From Symsagittifera roscoffensis (lineage: Eukaryota; Xenacoelomorpha; Acoela; Convolutidae): a stretch of 64,000 nt of DNA. The DNA is taken from NCBI RefSeq assembly GCF_963678635.1, contig NC_087066.1, forward strand, positions 27,493,801-27,557,800. Direction: 5' to 3'. The notes under the pieces are model-generated. The model saw nothing but the letters and a program-made list of their open reading frames with translations, did no database searches and was not told the origin of the DNA. Both the position numbers and the translations under genes were made by a program. This document shows, one piece after another, positions 37,348 through 48,810 of the stretch (positions are counted from its first letter, which is position 1; each line of letters opens with the position of its first letter).

Positions 37348-37857
37348 CAAGACTGCTCGTATCAGGCCGAGGCCCTGAATGTTCCGACTGCCTCTTAACG
37401 TCTATGGAGCAGTAATAACATGAAAAACTTAAATGTAATAAACACAAATAATACTATATATATTTTTTAATTTGAGATTTTTTGTGAAATTCATCCCCCA
37501 TGCGCTATATTAAGTACAAAGTGATAAATTGTGATCCTAATAAAAAATCAATTATGGCAAGTAAACTTACTTCAACCAATTTTGAACGATTTTTAAGACG
37601 GATTAAATCTCCGCTTACGCGTTAATAGTGCGAAATACATCGCGCGTTAATTGTCCCAAATTGGCCAAAATGGCAATCTTTAAACCCCCCATAACTTACA
37701 AAAAAATGATCACAGGTGAAATATTTTTTCAAATTTAAGCTCAGGAAATCAATACAGAAAAAAAAATGGTCAGTTAAAAAGTCGAAAATTGTCTGAAGAA
37801 AAAAACCCACCCCGAGCACAAATATTCCGTTACTTTCGTTACAAAAGTCGGAACAAC
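37348..37857 (-). repeat. Dispersed TGTTCCGACT element, full-length minus copy
   Basis: Read on the minus strand it starts GTTGTTCCGACTTTTG and ends with a ggcagtcggaacattcag motif plus a gatacgagcagtcttg tail. It aligns along its whole length with 39680-40225 in the opposite orientation, by eye roughly 85% identical with small indels. The short inverted termini TGTTCCGACT / AGTCGGAACA suggest a non-autonomous DNA element. No coding sequence is seen. Confidence 0.8.
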
Positions 37858-39419
37858 GAGTACTTTATAAGGCTCATTTCCGTGGAATCCCTCATAAGTC
37901 AGATTTCATTATTACAAAATTAGGAAAGAATATCTCATAGCGTGATTATCTCATTGAAAGTGAATATTTCCAGGCACTTTATATTAAAATTGGCTGAATA
38001 TTAAAACGGCAGAAATATGAAAAGCTTTCAAATTATCACTGAACGCCGGCGAATTGGAACAAATTTTATATTGCAAGAATTTTGTTATAAAAGAAGCAAA
38101 ATATTGTTTCATTTAATTCCTTTTAGTTGCACGGCAATTGATTCATTTTAATTATTGACTTTCGGCTGTTTTTGTTTTCGGTCTTTTGCCTATTAGTTCT
38201 TCGCCCATGAGAATAGCCCCCGCTCATTTCATAGCAACCGCAGAGTCATGATAATATAGCGGTGTGCAACTGCTCTGTAAATTGGCTCTAATAAACAAAG
38301 CACACGAAGCATACGTATAAATACCTCATTTCCTACAAAAATCTGGAAAAAACACTTCAATTTGTTTTTCAAATTGCAAAAAAAACAATCCAATCTCTTG
38401 AATAACAAAGAAGTTTGACAGACATTTTCAAACAAAATCAACCTTGACAATCAGCACTATCAACAAAAAGTTATCTAAAAAAATTGTTTGTATCAAGGCG
38501 AAGTTTGTTCTCAAATTGCGTTTTAGCTAGTCTCGAACAGTAAATCTTTTTTAAAAAAATTAAGCAAATTTTTTTTTGAACTGAATTATTTGTCCTTCAC
38601 CAACAGCTACTATCAAACAGTGAATAATATAATTTAAATCAAAAAGTAATGAATAGAGTCGACTAGATCTCAAAACAATTTAATGAAATTTGGTCTAATA
38701 ACAATTTCAAAATTTTTTGAGAGGAATATAATGGACACTTGCATTTTCAACGAGTAAATTTTTAAAACCGAACATTTATTTTTTCCTGATTAAGGCCATA
38801 TTGTTTTTTTTCAAACCCGAATTTTTTAAGCAAAAACAATTTTATGAAGCAAATATAGAGAAAAATCTTTATATTTGAACCAAATTGGCTCGTCGATTTT
38901 TTGGGAATAAGCATTTTCTGTTGAAAACTATTATATCAGCCGCGAAACTGCTCTGAATAGAAAACAGATACCAGCATATAACTTGCGCTATTTTCTTTCA
39001 AGCAAGAGTGTAATTGCAAATTGTCAGACAAATTTCCACTTAAAATTCCAGACATAGGACTGATAAAACTTGACTTATTTTGCTTTTTAAAAGCCATAAT
39101 TTACAAACGGTTGCTGCTACTTTGTTATCAGTAACAAAAAACGATTGTTCATATCGTGGCAAACCCTTGTTTGTTGTCTCCGATTTCAACTGGTCTGAAA
39201 TAGTACTAAAATTTTTGCAATTCGCTTGTTTTTTTCTTATCGCAATAGCCAAATTTCATTAACAATTTATACGTGTGTTTATGTATGTACGTATGAACAC
39301 GATTTCGTTCTTTTGAAACGTCAGCGGAGATTTTGTCTGTCCTAGAAATTGTCGCAATTTGAAATGAGGCATGCTATTTTGTCTTCTAAAGTATTTGCTA
39401 TAAGCGAAATGCATCACCT
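37858..39419. other. AT-rich stretch, no gene seen
   Basis: Only short Phe/Lys-rich frames. Nothing recognised. Confidence 0.4.
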
Positions 39420-39590
39420 TGTACTTTACATAGTGTGTGGGGACGATTTTCGAGAAGAAATCATGTGTCTTTCTTTTTTTTCGAAATTCTTGCAAAATTT
39501 TTTGCGCGCACTACTTTATAGGCCTTAAAAAGGCTGTCGGAACATTCAAGGCTTCGCCCTGATACGAGCAGTTTTGACTTTTGCAGAAAG
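39420..39590 (+). repeat. Dispersed TGTTCCGACT element, 3' fragment
   Basis: Runs from gtactttacatagtgtgtgggg to ggctgtcggaacattcaagg and tgatacgagcagttttgac, corresponding to the last third of the full-length copies. A short 5'-end piece (gtaatatttgtgctcgggtgg) follows at once, so copies are nested or head-to-tail here. Confidence 0.75.
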
Positions 39591-39679
39591 GACGTAATAT
39601 TTGTGCTCGGGTGGTTTTTTCTCTTTCCAACTTTTTCATAGACTGTAAAGGGCAAAGTATACTTTAAACGAGCAGTCTT

Positions 39680-40225
39680 GTTGTTCCGACTTTCGATACA
39701 AAAGAAACGGAATATTTGTGCTCGGGGTGGGTTTTTTTTCTTCAGACAATTTTTGACTTTTTATCTAGCCATTTTTGACGGAATTTTTTTATATCATTCG
39801 AAAGGTATTGTTTTCTTGAGCTCAAATTTGATTTTTTTCAAAGATATTTCACCTGTGATCATTTTTCGTAAAGTTATTGGGGTTTAAAGATTGCCATTTT
39901 GGCCAATTTGTGACAATTAACGCGCGATATATTTCGCACTTTTAACGCTTAAGCGGAAATTTAATCCGTTCAAGAAATCGGTCCAAATTGGTTGAAATAA
40001 GTTTTTTTGCCATAATTGATTGTTACTAACATCGAATCTATTTTTTCGTACTTTATATGGCGTGTGGGGGGGGGGGTTGATTTTCAGAAAAAAAAACTTC
40101 AAATTTCAGAAAACAAAAATTTTCATTTGGGTTATTACATTCAATTTTTTAATGTCATTACTGCTCAATAAACCTTAAAAGGCAGTCGGAACATTCAGGG
40201 CTTTGCCCTGACACGAGCAGTCTTG
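39680..40225 (+). repeat. Dispersed TGTTCCGACT element, full-length plus copy
   Basis: 546 bp, starting GTTGTTCCGACTTTCG and ending ggcagtcggaacattcaggg, then cacgagcagtcttg. The last 14 bp also occur immediately before the element (gagcagtcttg at 39670-39680), as a terminal direct repeat or a neighbouring fragment would give. It lies about 300 bp beyond the Axin poly(A) signal. Confidence 0.8.
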
Positions 40226-40521
40226 TTAGTTTTTAGTATTTAAAAGAATTAAAAATAAAAACCTTTAAATTGTATTATTTAAATCAAAAAATTCGATCAC
40301 GTACTATAATCTAAACGTTCTGAAGCGAGACAAGCTTAATGCTTTTTGCAGCCAATCTTGAGCTTGAGCGCTGGTCCATAGACAGTTTCTATGGGCTAAT
40401 TTTGATTTAAGTGTCTCAGTTTTGCCAATAATGTTGCCATTACATCGTCTTTACTGCTTTCTTTTTTATTATCTGTCTAAAGAGTTTTAAGTAACTCGGA
40501 CAGTTGTCGGAACAATCGGTT

Positions 40522-40527
40522 TTTATT
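40522..40527 (-). terminator. Axin polyadenylation signal
   Basis: AATAAA on the minus strand, 75 bp after the Axin stop codon. It is followed by a stretch resembling the dispersed element's end (gtcggaacaatcgg), so the 3' UTR is short. Confidence 0.6.
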
Positions 40528-40602
40528 TGTTTGATCTCCTTCAGTTTTCGCGGTAATAATTAGACGAAATGTTGTATAATAGCGACAAAAAGGCTCCAAG
40601 TT

Positions 40603-40729
40603 CTATTGTTTTTCGATTTTTCCGATGATCTTTCCGTCGAACAGGGGCAACAGGCTTTCGTCTTCCGTGATCTCCTGCTGAACAACTCCCCCAAGTTCAA
40701 TATCATTGCTACGCATCTTGAAGAAATAC
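40603..40729 (-). CDS. Axin: Axin, last exon (C-terminal half of DIX domain)
   Basis: This exon is too short to stand out as an open frame. It starts after tttctag and supplies the G that completes an Arg codon split across the intron. It then encodes YFFKMRSNDIELGG, EDESLLPLF and DGKIIGKIEKQ before TAG. This matches the second half of the Axin DIX domain (family pattern RYYFKK, then a DE-rich turn, then LP.FE.KIIGK.E). DIX mediates head-to-tail polymerisation with Dishevelled and Axin in the cytoplasmic destruction complex. The protein ends a few residues after the domain, as in known Axins. The intron to the previous exon is 287 bp, GT-AG. The family Cys after the DE turn is not conserved here. 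Confidence 0.93.
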
Positions 40730-41016
40730 CTAGAAACATAATATCTAATTTAATTGCTGATAATAACAACTTCGTTCAAATTATATGAATATCAAAGACA
40801 TTTGATAACGGTCAACGGGCCATATCGTCTAATAACGAAAGTTAAAAACTCTCAACTTGTCATATGATATCAATTTCTGTCACATGTAGAAATGATATCA
40901 ATTTTTACGCATGCATGATACCAATCTTTCCATATTTTCAGTGCCATTAACTAAATATTAACTTACTATTATTTAAAGTAAGTACAACCAAGTAAATCCA
41001 AACATGCTGTATTTAC

Positions 41017-41727
41017 CTGAACTTTCCTTTCCTTGTCAATAGGGCTTTAAACTGTCCAAGTGTCACATTTTTGAAAGGTACAATAGTCCTGTAGGGTATT
41101 GTCTCGTTGCAGAAGTAGTAAGCCACTACTGTCTGCTCACTGTCCGAAGACGCATTCGATGATGATCCATTCAGACGCGGATTCGAACCGCTACGTCCTG
41201 CCATTTGGAATGTGCCTGGGAATTGCTGGGTATTGTTCAATTGAGCGTTCTGTGAACCGATGGAAAAGTTGAAGACTGGTGACTGGGTAGAAGATGACGT
41301 GATTCTTCCTTGGGTTGACGTTGTTGTGATCAATGATGTGTTATTTGTGATCTTGGGGGCATGTGTGTTGGTGATGTTTCCAGATGTGTAGGGGTCTGAT
41401 AGTTGGTATGAGACTCTAGGCGGAACCACATTTGTGGAGCTACTGTATATAAAAGCGTTGTTTGGGCTCATTTGATATTGCTGATGCGGTCCCACAGCCG
41501 ACATCGCCAGTTGCATGGAACTTAGGGGACTCGGAGACTTCAAGGGAATCATGTAGTGATTCTGGGATTCTGCCGATGTTCTGGTTGCTGAAATAGGTCC
41601 CGGACAACCTCCTGGTAGCGGTCCATTGGCTAAATTGAGCTTGTTGGATGCGAGTATCGGGGTCGTTGTGTTCAATTCTGGTCTAATTTGTCTGTGTGTT
41701 TCAACCCAGTGAGTCACCATTGCTTGC
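41017..41727 (-). CDS. Axin: Axin exon: Ser/Thr/Asn-rich linker and start of DIX domain
   Basis: The acceptor ttctag at 41728-41731 and the donor CAG|GTAAAT at 41017 bound 711 bp, starting after two bases of a Lys codon and ending after two bases of an Arg codon. Most of it encodes low-complexity Ser/Thr/Asn/Gln/Pro sequence without a fold I recognise. The last 40 or so residues begin the DIX domain: [17 protein letters not shown] followed by [16 protein letters not shown]. These match the Axin pattern YFFCGE.IPYR and TLG.FKE.L.KKG.YR. An in-frame ATG at 41720 is internal, not the start, because the frame runs through the upstream splice joint. Confidence 0.93.
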
Positions 41728-41950
41728 CTAGAACCAAAAAAAGCTGGTTACTCTGAAAAATTTCTCAAGTGTCTCCTTGAATAAAGCATTAAATCAACAT
41801 TAAATCTATAATTGAACATAGGTTATTGAATTAAAACTTGAATTCTAAAGTAAAATGTTATTTTTTATGAAAACTACGGATACAGAGTCGTTAAACTTTT
41901 GTAAGTGATTCAATGAATGAGTAATTAAAAGCCAGATATTTGTGACTTAC

Positions 41951-42364
41951 TTTCCACCGTAGCTGTCGGACGAGCCTACACTCTGGGCATCATACACCCC
42001 GGAATCGATCCCAGAGCTTGCTGATTTGCTGCTTAAGTTATCCGCCACTATTTGCTTGTGTGGAGCCCCTCCAGATCTTGTGTTCACTGGGGAGATCCTG
42101 TACTTTTGGCTTTGCGGATTTCCTCTGTGTCCTTCTCCAGTTCTTAAGCCTGAATTAATGATGTTGGGAACTTGCCAGATGTTTTGATATGAGAGACCAA
42201 CATCTCCTAGACCTTGGCTACAGCTGGACAAATTGCGTTGGTGATATGTCTGTTGGCTGTTCATTGGAGTTTGGTAGTACTGATGTTGGAAGGTGACGGC
42301 TGGGAACCGGTCAGCTGTCTTTGGCTGCGTATTCACTCGACTCTGAGTCGAATCGCAAAACACC
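41951..42364 (-). CDS. Axin: Axin exon: end of beta-catenin-binding helix and linker
   Basis: The acceptor ttggcag and the donor AAA|GTAAGT bound 414 bp. The first base completes the Arg of the beta-catenin-binding helix begun in the previous exon, then VFCDSTQSRVN follows. The rest is Gln/Ser/Tyr-rich and poorly conserved, ending with a Ser/Gly/Asp run (SSGIDSGVYDAQSVGSSDSY) that could hold phosphorylation sites. The introns on either side are 220 and 223 bp. Confidence 0.88.
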
Positions 42365-42584
42365 CTGCCAACAAAAATACAGACATGTCAAACAAAGAAG
42401 CGCTACATAAAACTACCTAATACGAAAAAATTTCTAATACCTAATTATGATCTTAGAGTTTCTTTTTCTGATCTGCCTAACCCCCAAGAATTTAAATATT
42501 AATCAGAGCGGGGCCTCGAACTACCCAGCTTCTGGTTGAAGGTGGAAGCACTGGCAATTTCATCTTTATCTTCCAAAATCTCAC

Positions 42585-42726
42585 CTGGACACGTGGTTAT
42601 CGATGATTGATTCCGGGTCTTCCCTGATGTGGTCTATTCCCAGACAAGATGCTGCAGAAGTATTGGAGAGCTTCTTGAGACTAGTGAACGATATTCCCAT
42701 ACCACTGTTGTTGTTTTTATTGCTGA

Positions 42727-42771
<45 letters not shown>

Positions 42772-42901
42772 GAGGTTGGGATACATTGCACATGTTGTTA
42801 GACTGACTATTTGGGTGGGGTTGCTTGGATTTGGTTATTTTTCCTTCTGATTGTCCGCCATCTGAGCTGGAAGTACTGGTCGAGTTGATGTCTACTGAGT
42901 C
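42585..42901 (-). CDS. Axin: Axin exon: poly-Asn tract and beta-catenin-binding motif
   Basis: Starts in phase 0 after tttgtttttag and ends CAG|GTGAGA. It encodes a Ser-rich start, a 14-Asn run from an (AAC)14 microsatellite (42728-42769), then a segment ending REDPESIIDNHVSR, with VF from the next exon. In vertebrate Axins the beta-catenin-binding helix has the pattern EDP.SI.D.HV.RV, and every one of these positions is kept. This helix holds beta-catenin in the destruction complex for CK1 and GSK3 phosphorylation. The helix is split between two exons within its last Arg codon. Confidence 0.92.
42728..42769. repeat. (GTT)14 microsatellite in the Axin coding exon
   Basis: Fourteen uninterrupted GTT (AAC on the coding strand) triplets encode Asn14. 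Pure repeats of this length are expected to vary in length between individuals. Confidence 0.95.
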
Positions 42902-44430
42902 CTAAAAACAAAACACGGGTATAAGATTTAAAAAGCTCTGTCTGTTCCAGAATTTGATTGTGATTATATGAGGCAGTTTTTGATTAAACTCAAACCCTTT
43001 CAAAAAAGAAAGCTAATTCCCCATAAAAATTTGACAGCCGATGTTTTTAAAAAGGGACGGGATTTCTAGATAGTAGTTGAAAAGTATTGAGGAGTTAATT
43101 ACATTTGACATACTTGTAAAATAAAGAACTCTTCAAAACTCTGACATAAAACAGTCATATTCAGCAACTCAAGTGACGGCTCTTCAGATAAATATTGATT
43201 AAATCAGATAAAAAAAAGTAAAAAGTCGGAACAAAAAAAAGACTTGATTAGAATAATTGATTGAGACAAAGAATGGAATGCAGAGGTCGACTTCAGATAA
43301 AAAATGACAATTATAGACTTTTTGGAAACTTCTCTCAAAAAATTGTTAGCAAGTTTATAGCCAATAAATTAAGATAAGAGTGAGTTTTTAATAAGTTTTA
43401 GTTGATATCTGAGGATTTAAACTAATCGGGATTTGTAAAATGATTTCACAAACTGTTTTCTCAAATGGTCGACATTAATTTCATTCGATACTATCAGACG
43501 TCAACGTTTTTATTAATGAAATGACTCTCATAACTAGGCTATGCTTTTTATAAACAACATAGTACTACCTTTCTCTGAACCTGTTAATTACTTCGGCTGA
43601 CTTTAAGTTGTTTTATGTCTTTCATTTCTGAAAATGCGGCTCGCTTCTCTTCTTTAGAAGACACCTTTCAATTATTTCAGCTTACCTATCGCGGGCCCGA
43701 TTATGTAACATAGGTACACAATTATGTAAAATTGATTGATCGCGATAAGTGGTAACAAATTTATAGTGCTTTGATTTTCTTGCGCCTTAGAAGTGAAACT
43801 TAAAGAAGTCAAAACATTCGATCCCCTCCAGGATAACAAATCGACACTACTCTCTCTAAGTTCAATGGCTCACTTGAAAGTGGTAAGGAATCGGAGCTAC
43901 CCACTCTTAGCCTGGTGGGAGCATTGACTAATTGAGTTAACACTCAATGGTCAGATTATCAGATTAGGATCACATTATTTGATGCCATCTAAACTTTCAA
44001 CTAGATTAAAGCGACGCCAGCTAGAAGCAACGCGAGACAAAATGACACCAATGGAGCTTCTTTGAAAACTTCCCCCTTCAAACTCACCTTCGCTTTTTTG
44101 CCTATTTAATCAAAGACCCAATAGAAATATGACATTAAACCAATATTGGGTAACTAATGGATTGAGTAATTTTGTTTGGTGTAAAATGGCTGCAACTAGA
44201 TCACTAGATCAGCAATCGAAAATATTTTAAATAAAAAACAGGAGGCTTGTTTGTATGAAAACAGCGCTCATCATTTTGGCGCCAAATAGGAGGTGTCAAT
44301 TTCAAAAACATCCCATATTTTAAGGATCTCATATCATTATAAGATTTCTGACAAAAATCCAGTACCATAGAAATGTCTTATGAAATGTTTTATTTGAAGC
44401 ACTTTTCGTGTTATGAAGTTTGAAGCTTAC
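42902..44430 (-). other. Axin intron, 1529 bp
   Basis: Bounded by TTG|GTAAGC (44431/44430) and tttttag|GAC. AT-rich. No exon is seen inside. Confidence 0.8.
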
Positions 44431-45163
44431 CAAAAGTTCAGTTGTGAAGTTCAAAAACGAATCATAGACGGTGTAGCTTCTATTGCTGCTATAATTTGAC
44501 AGGGCACCATTGCTACTCGTTTTCTGCTTCTGATGATATTGGTCGTCATTATTTTCAGCCGAAAAGTTCCGGTTCAAAATTGCTGCGTAAATTTCTGACT
44601 GATTGGAATCTCTTCTCGACTCAAACCCATTTTGGGATCTTGGCGACGAAAAACAACTGTACTGTTCGGCATGGTTGTCATGATTACGCAATCTGTCCTC
44701 GTTTTCTGTAACTGTAGTCTCCAATTTAACAGGTGAAACCTCCAGATAGGTTGAAATTGATGACAAAGTTGATGGCGAATGGTAGTTTGGTAAAGAAGAT
44801 TTATTCAAACTTTCTGCTCCTGAGTTTATAGGGATACTATTTTCAGAGGATAAATTGTCTCTTTCGCTGCTGAAATTGTTTTTAACACCATCTAATGGAA
44901 CCAGACTTGTTTGATTTCTGTAATTACAGCCAATTCTCAAGGGGTTAAAATCGTTTGTGTTTCTGTACGAGTAGGATCTGCTGCAGGTATTTAATGAGTT
45001 AGGGGGGATCGAAGAACTTGATCCCTGATTTAGGGCTAAATAGGACCCGGTTGGTGAAAAATTTCTGGGTAGTTTGGTATAAACAGTAACTGGGTTGTAA
45101 TAAGCAGGAACAACACAACTATCAGCTTGCATTTTTTCAAAATCAACTTCTAAAAATCTTATA
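44431..45163 (-). CDS. Axin: Axin exon, first one seen in the window
   Basis: Ends at a consensus donor (TTG|GTAAGC) in phase 0. The open frame would otherwise run on to a stop at 44329. The frame extends upstream of the ATG at 45132 (MQADSCVVPAYYNPV) to an acceptor-like tttttcag at 45164, through RFLEVDFEK. So either 45132 is the start and the splice is in the 5' UTR, or earlier exons exist. The content is Ser/Asn-rich and weakly conserved. Its last residues with the next exon, FLNFTTELL|DSVDI, loosely resemble the GSK3-binding helix (QKFAEELI.KLE), a tentative match. From ATG 45132 the five exons sum to 2271 bp: 756 codons plus stop, with no frame conflict. No RGS domain is included. Confidence 0.8.
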
Positions 45164-47694
45164 CTGAAAAATTTTAAGTGACTATAAAATGTTAATTTTC
45201 CTGAACAAAATTCAGTTGTAATTGCACAAGAATTGATAAATAGTGGAATTGCTCAATTTTAAAGGATACTTCAGCAAATAAATAGTGAAATGCTGGAGGT
45301 GAAAATATTTTTCTTTTTATAGCGGCACATTAAAGATATTTTTGTTCAAAGGATACATCTGAAGGATTTTTGAGCGATTAATTCTATTGGATGGATTTAA
45401 AATTGTTGCGACACCAGATGAAAAATTTGTTACGGTCGAAATGCAGAGATAAAAAAAATCGGAAAAATAATAGTAGTGATAACTAGAAGTGTTGTTTGTA
45501 ATCTAATCTCCAAACGCGCGATCGAAATCGAATATGAGTAAATTTTATGGTTCTTGATTTTGGAAGAGTATTTTTTCGATTGGGCCAGTTTCAGGTTTTA
45601 GTCTTTATAGGAACTTGGTATAGACTTACCAATTAACACGTAATTTAATGACTTTTTCGGACAAATTAAGCCCCTGTTTGTACAATTATTAGTTGGAATA
45701 ATTAGATAATCGTTTTTGTCTCAGCTTGGACCGTCTTGATTAAGTAACAAGCAATAGGTTAACCATTTCGTAAGTTGTAATTTGGAGTTAGCACAGAACC
45801 ATCAAAATTGTAACCTGTCTTAGATTGGATAAACCCAATTGACCAATTAGAGAAGCTTCGCTATTGCTTTAGACTGTCGCTCAGAGCAATTGATTGTTAT
45901 AAGAACCCTTGGTAATTACTCCAAACCAAGAAACATGATAATCAATTACAAATGGGCCGGACGGGCCGAAATTAAGGTCAATATAATGTCAAGCTCGAAA
46001 ATTATTTGAATCATATAATCATCAAATACAAAATCAATTCAATGGGATCAAATTTATTCTATCAATTTTTCTTACCAATATGCTGGAAAAAGATGTTTTG
46101 AAAGTTTCAAATTTCAGAAAGATATTGACGTTTTTCTCGGTTATTTGTGAGAAATTTGATAAGGCGACAGATAAGGCGATTTGAGTTTATGAAGAGAGAC
46201 CCTATGGCTCTTTAGGCATTGAGTCTTATAATATACAAAATAGGATAAATAATTTTAATCCCCCTCCCCGAAGTGACAAATAGAACAGATCTATCGACTT
46301 GACTTGATCTAAGCTGTTTAGCACCGACGGACCAGAACAACAATAACAATTTGGCATCGCTTTCAACTCGCTCAGTATTGTTCACCTTTTAACTCTTGAA
46401 ATGTTTTCAGATGTCAACCAAAACAGGGCTAAAAGGGACAAAGAAAACGCGGTTCATTGAAGTGAATAAAAGGTCAGTAGAAAGACACGAATGATGGACA
46501 TCGTCATTGAGATCCACGATGAGTCAAGTTGAAGTAGAGACAACATATGGTCAGCTGAGATGAAAGATATCTCTGTGTATCATTATCAAAAATCACAACT
46601 GACAAGTCACGGTCATAGAATTCAAACGGACGACATCTAACATATACTGCAACAGAAGATAACATCCAATAGCTCATCAACAAACATCACATCATCCATC
46701 AAGGAAAGGATAGGATCAAAAATAAACAAAACACAACAGAAGGAAAAGGATAGGATCAAAAAAGTCGGAACAACAACAAAAAGGGAAACACAAGTTGAGT
46801 AACAAATTAAAGACCTTTCAATTTACAAAACACATCACAACTTAACACAGCGTATCGTATTGATCGGTAGATGAAATGCGGCGCCGCTTTTGAAACATGA
46901 CACGATTGGTAAAAGTATGGTGCTAGCCGGATGAGGTGGTTTATTTGATGTTAAAGGTATGAAAAGCAAGACATTTATCATTCCTTTTGTGATCCATTCT
47001 TTGTCATTAATCAATCATCAATCATTAAAAGTCATTTAAAGATTATTCTTTTTTATGGTGCTAGTAGATTTAGGATTAAAGTTCCCGGGTCGAGGTGCTC
47101 AATGCGGAATCTATCATTCCCGAAATACTAAATAGACGAAACTTATGCCACCTAATCAGAAATCAGTATTCAGTATTCAGAAATCAAAAGAAGTAAGGCT
47201 GAAAATAAATCAGTTTTGCAAAATTTAGGTTTGTTGATTGGTTGAAAGTTTTTGGACATTCGGTCCTTCGGTTACAATGATAGCCCCCTGTGCTCTCATT
47301 AAGTTTTAAGAACAAACATTATGACCGGCTCTGTTGCAATTTCCTGTTCTAATTTTAAGTTAACATTAAAATATACAAATATCACTCACTCGCTGCATCT
47401 GAAGCTGATGTGAAGCTGCTCAAAATTGATTATCCTATTTGATAAAAATGACATTCTTGACAATATTAATTAATTTTTTCTTCTTGGTCTCTTGGAATGT
47501 TGATATATTTTCCGTTTTTTCTAGTGCTTACTCTATAACTAAAACCGGAACATTTTTAATCTTCGTAACTTTTCAGGTGTTTATTTGTGGCTTTTGTAAT
47601 GCTTATGTTAATTAGAAGAGGAAATTGATTTAAGAAGAACGACGATGAGGAATGACCTATCAGATCAATGAACTGTGTACTTCCTTTTCCATCC
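45164..47694. other. Upstream of the first visible Axin exon, no gene seen
   Basis: Probably Axin intron or promoter-proximal DNA. A pattern search by eye for the RGS FW.AC motif on the minus strand found no candidate. A short direct repeat (ggataggatcaaaaa) occurs at about 46706 and 46747. Confidence 0.4.
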
Positions 47695-47732
47695 TCAATC
47701 AAATGGAATCAAACAGAGGACAGATGAAACAG
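47695..47732 (+). repeat. 38-bp direct repeat, left copy
   Basis: Starts tcaatcaaatggaatc and ends gatgaaacag. It is identical to 48405-48442. The two copies flank about 670 bp that include a fragment of the dispersed TGTTCCGACT element. Confidence 0.95.
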
Positions 47733-48042
47733 GAAGAACGGACGACGATTGCTTCAAACGATTTCTAACCTGTTCACTCTCTCCCTCTCTCTTTCAATTT
47801 ATCCCTTTCAACACCTCACCTGTGAAGATTTAAAAATGAATAAAACAAAAAGAAGAGAAAAAGCTCACTTTTAAAAGCAAAATGCTCAAAGACCCACTCT
47901 TTCTCTCATATTTCAGACAGCAAACGATATAAGTAAAACTGAGATTTTTTCTGAACTAATGGCACTCTCGATACAAATCACAAGAATGAGTTCAAGATTT
48001 TTAAAATGAGTTTGATCGACTTTTAAATTTAAACAAGACCCC

Positions 48043-48390
48043 TCGTATCAGAGCGAAGCCCGGAATGTTTCGACTGCCCTTCAGCGTTTTTGAAGCAGTT
48101 TTTGAAAAATTGAACTTTTTGATGTTTTTAAAAGCGTCTCCCCGCACACTGAGGAGCCAACTACAAAATGATATTCTTGAGTTCTAGTAACATATGTAAG
48201 TTTCACTCAAATCAATTTGGAACGTGTTATGAGCGGATTGAATAGCCCGTAATTAATAGCGCGAAATATCTCGCGTGTTAATTGCCTCAAGTTAGCCAGA
48301 TTGGCAATTTTCAAACCCCGATAATTTTTTTCAAAAATCAACACATGTAAATTACCTTTTTTATTTCGAGCTCAGGATATCAATCACTGG
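48043..48390 (-). repeat. Dispersed TGTTCCGACT element, diverged partial copy
   Basis: Minus-strand copy with the tail (cctcgtatcagagcgaagccc), the terminal gaatgtttcgactgcc, and the core (gcgaaatatctcgcgtgttaattg, then gattggcaattttcaaacc). It is more diverged than the copies near Axin and lacks the 5' end. Confidence 0.7.
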
Positions 48391-48404
48391 CTTTCAGATG
48401 AGTA

Positions 48405-48442
48405 TCAATCAAATGGAATCAAACAGAGGACAGATGAAACAG
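48405..48442 (+). repeat. 38-bp direct repeat, right copy
   Basis: Perfect copy of 47695-47732, immediately after the element fragment. Confidence 0.95.
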
Positions 48443-48810
48443 ATATAGTTCTGTTCATAAATGCTTAGATATATTTTCACCTTTGCTTACAGCATACGCC
48501 CTTTTTGAGCTAAGTCGGAAAATTATGCAATTTTTTAAAAAGTAGATGTTGCGACTTTTCTTCGCCGGACTGATGTAACCATGTAACATCGGGTCACCGG
48601 AATGAGTTAACGAACCACCTGTTCACTAAGGATTATTCTAGTTAAAGTTCCCAAAGGTGGCAAAAAGAAAATGAAAACGTTGGGTACTAAATTAATATTA
48701 AAATCATGAATCCACTAAAAAGCACCGTTTGAGTTGCACCATTCTTGAGAGAAAAATACGGTCTTTTGCAATCTGGCTAAAAACCTTTAGTAAACAATCA
48801 AAATTAAAAA

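Noticed and set aside
41013-41720. Axin exon treated as a stand-alone 235-aa gene
   Set aside because: The frame continues through a consensus acceptor into upstream exons and a donor into the DIX-ending exon.
42629-42850. Plus-strand ORF with poly-Val
   Set aside because: Antisense shadow of the Axin poly-Asn exon.
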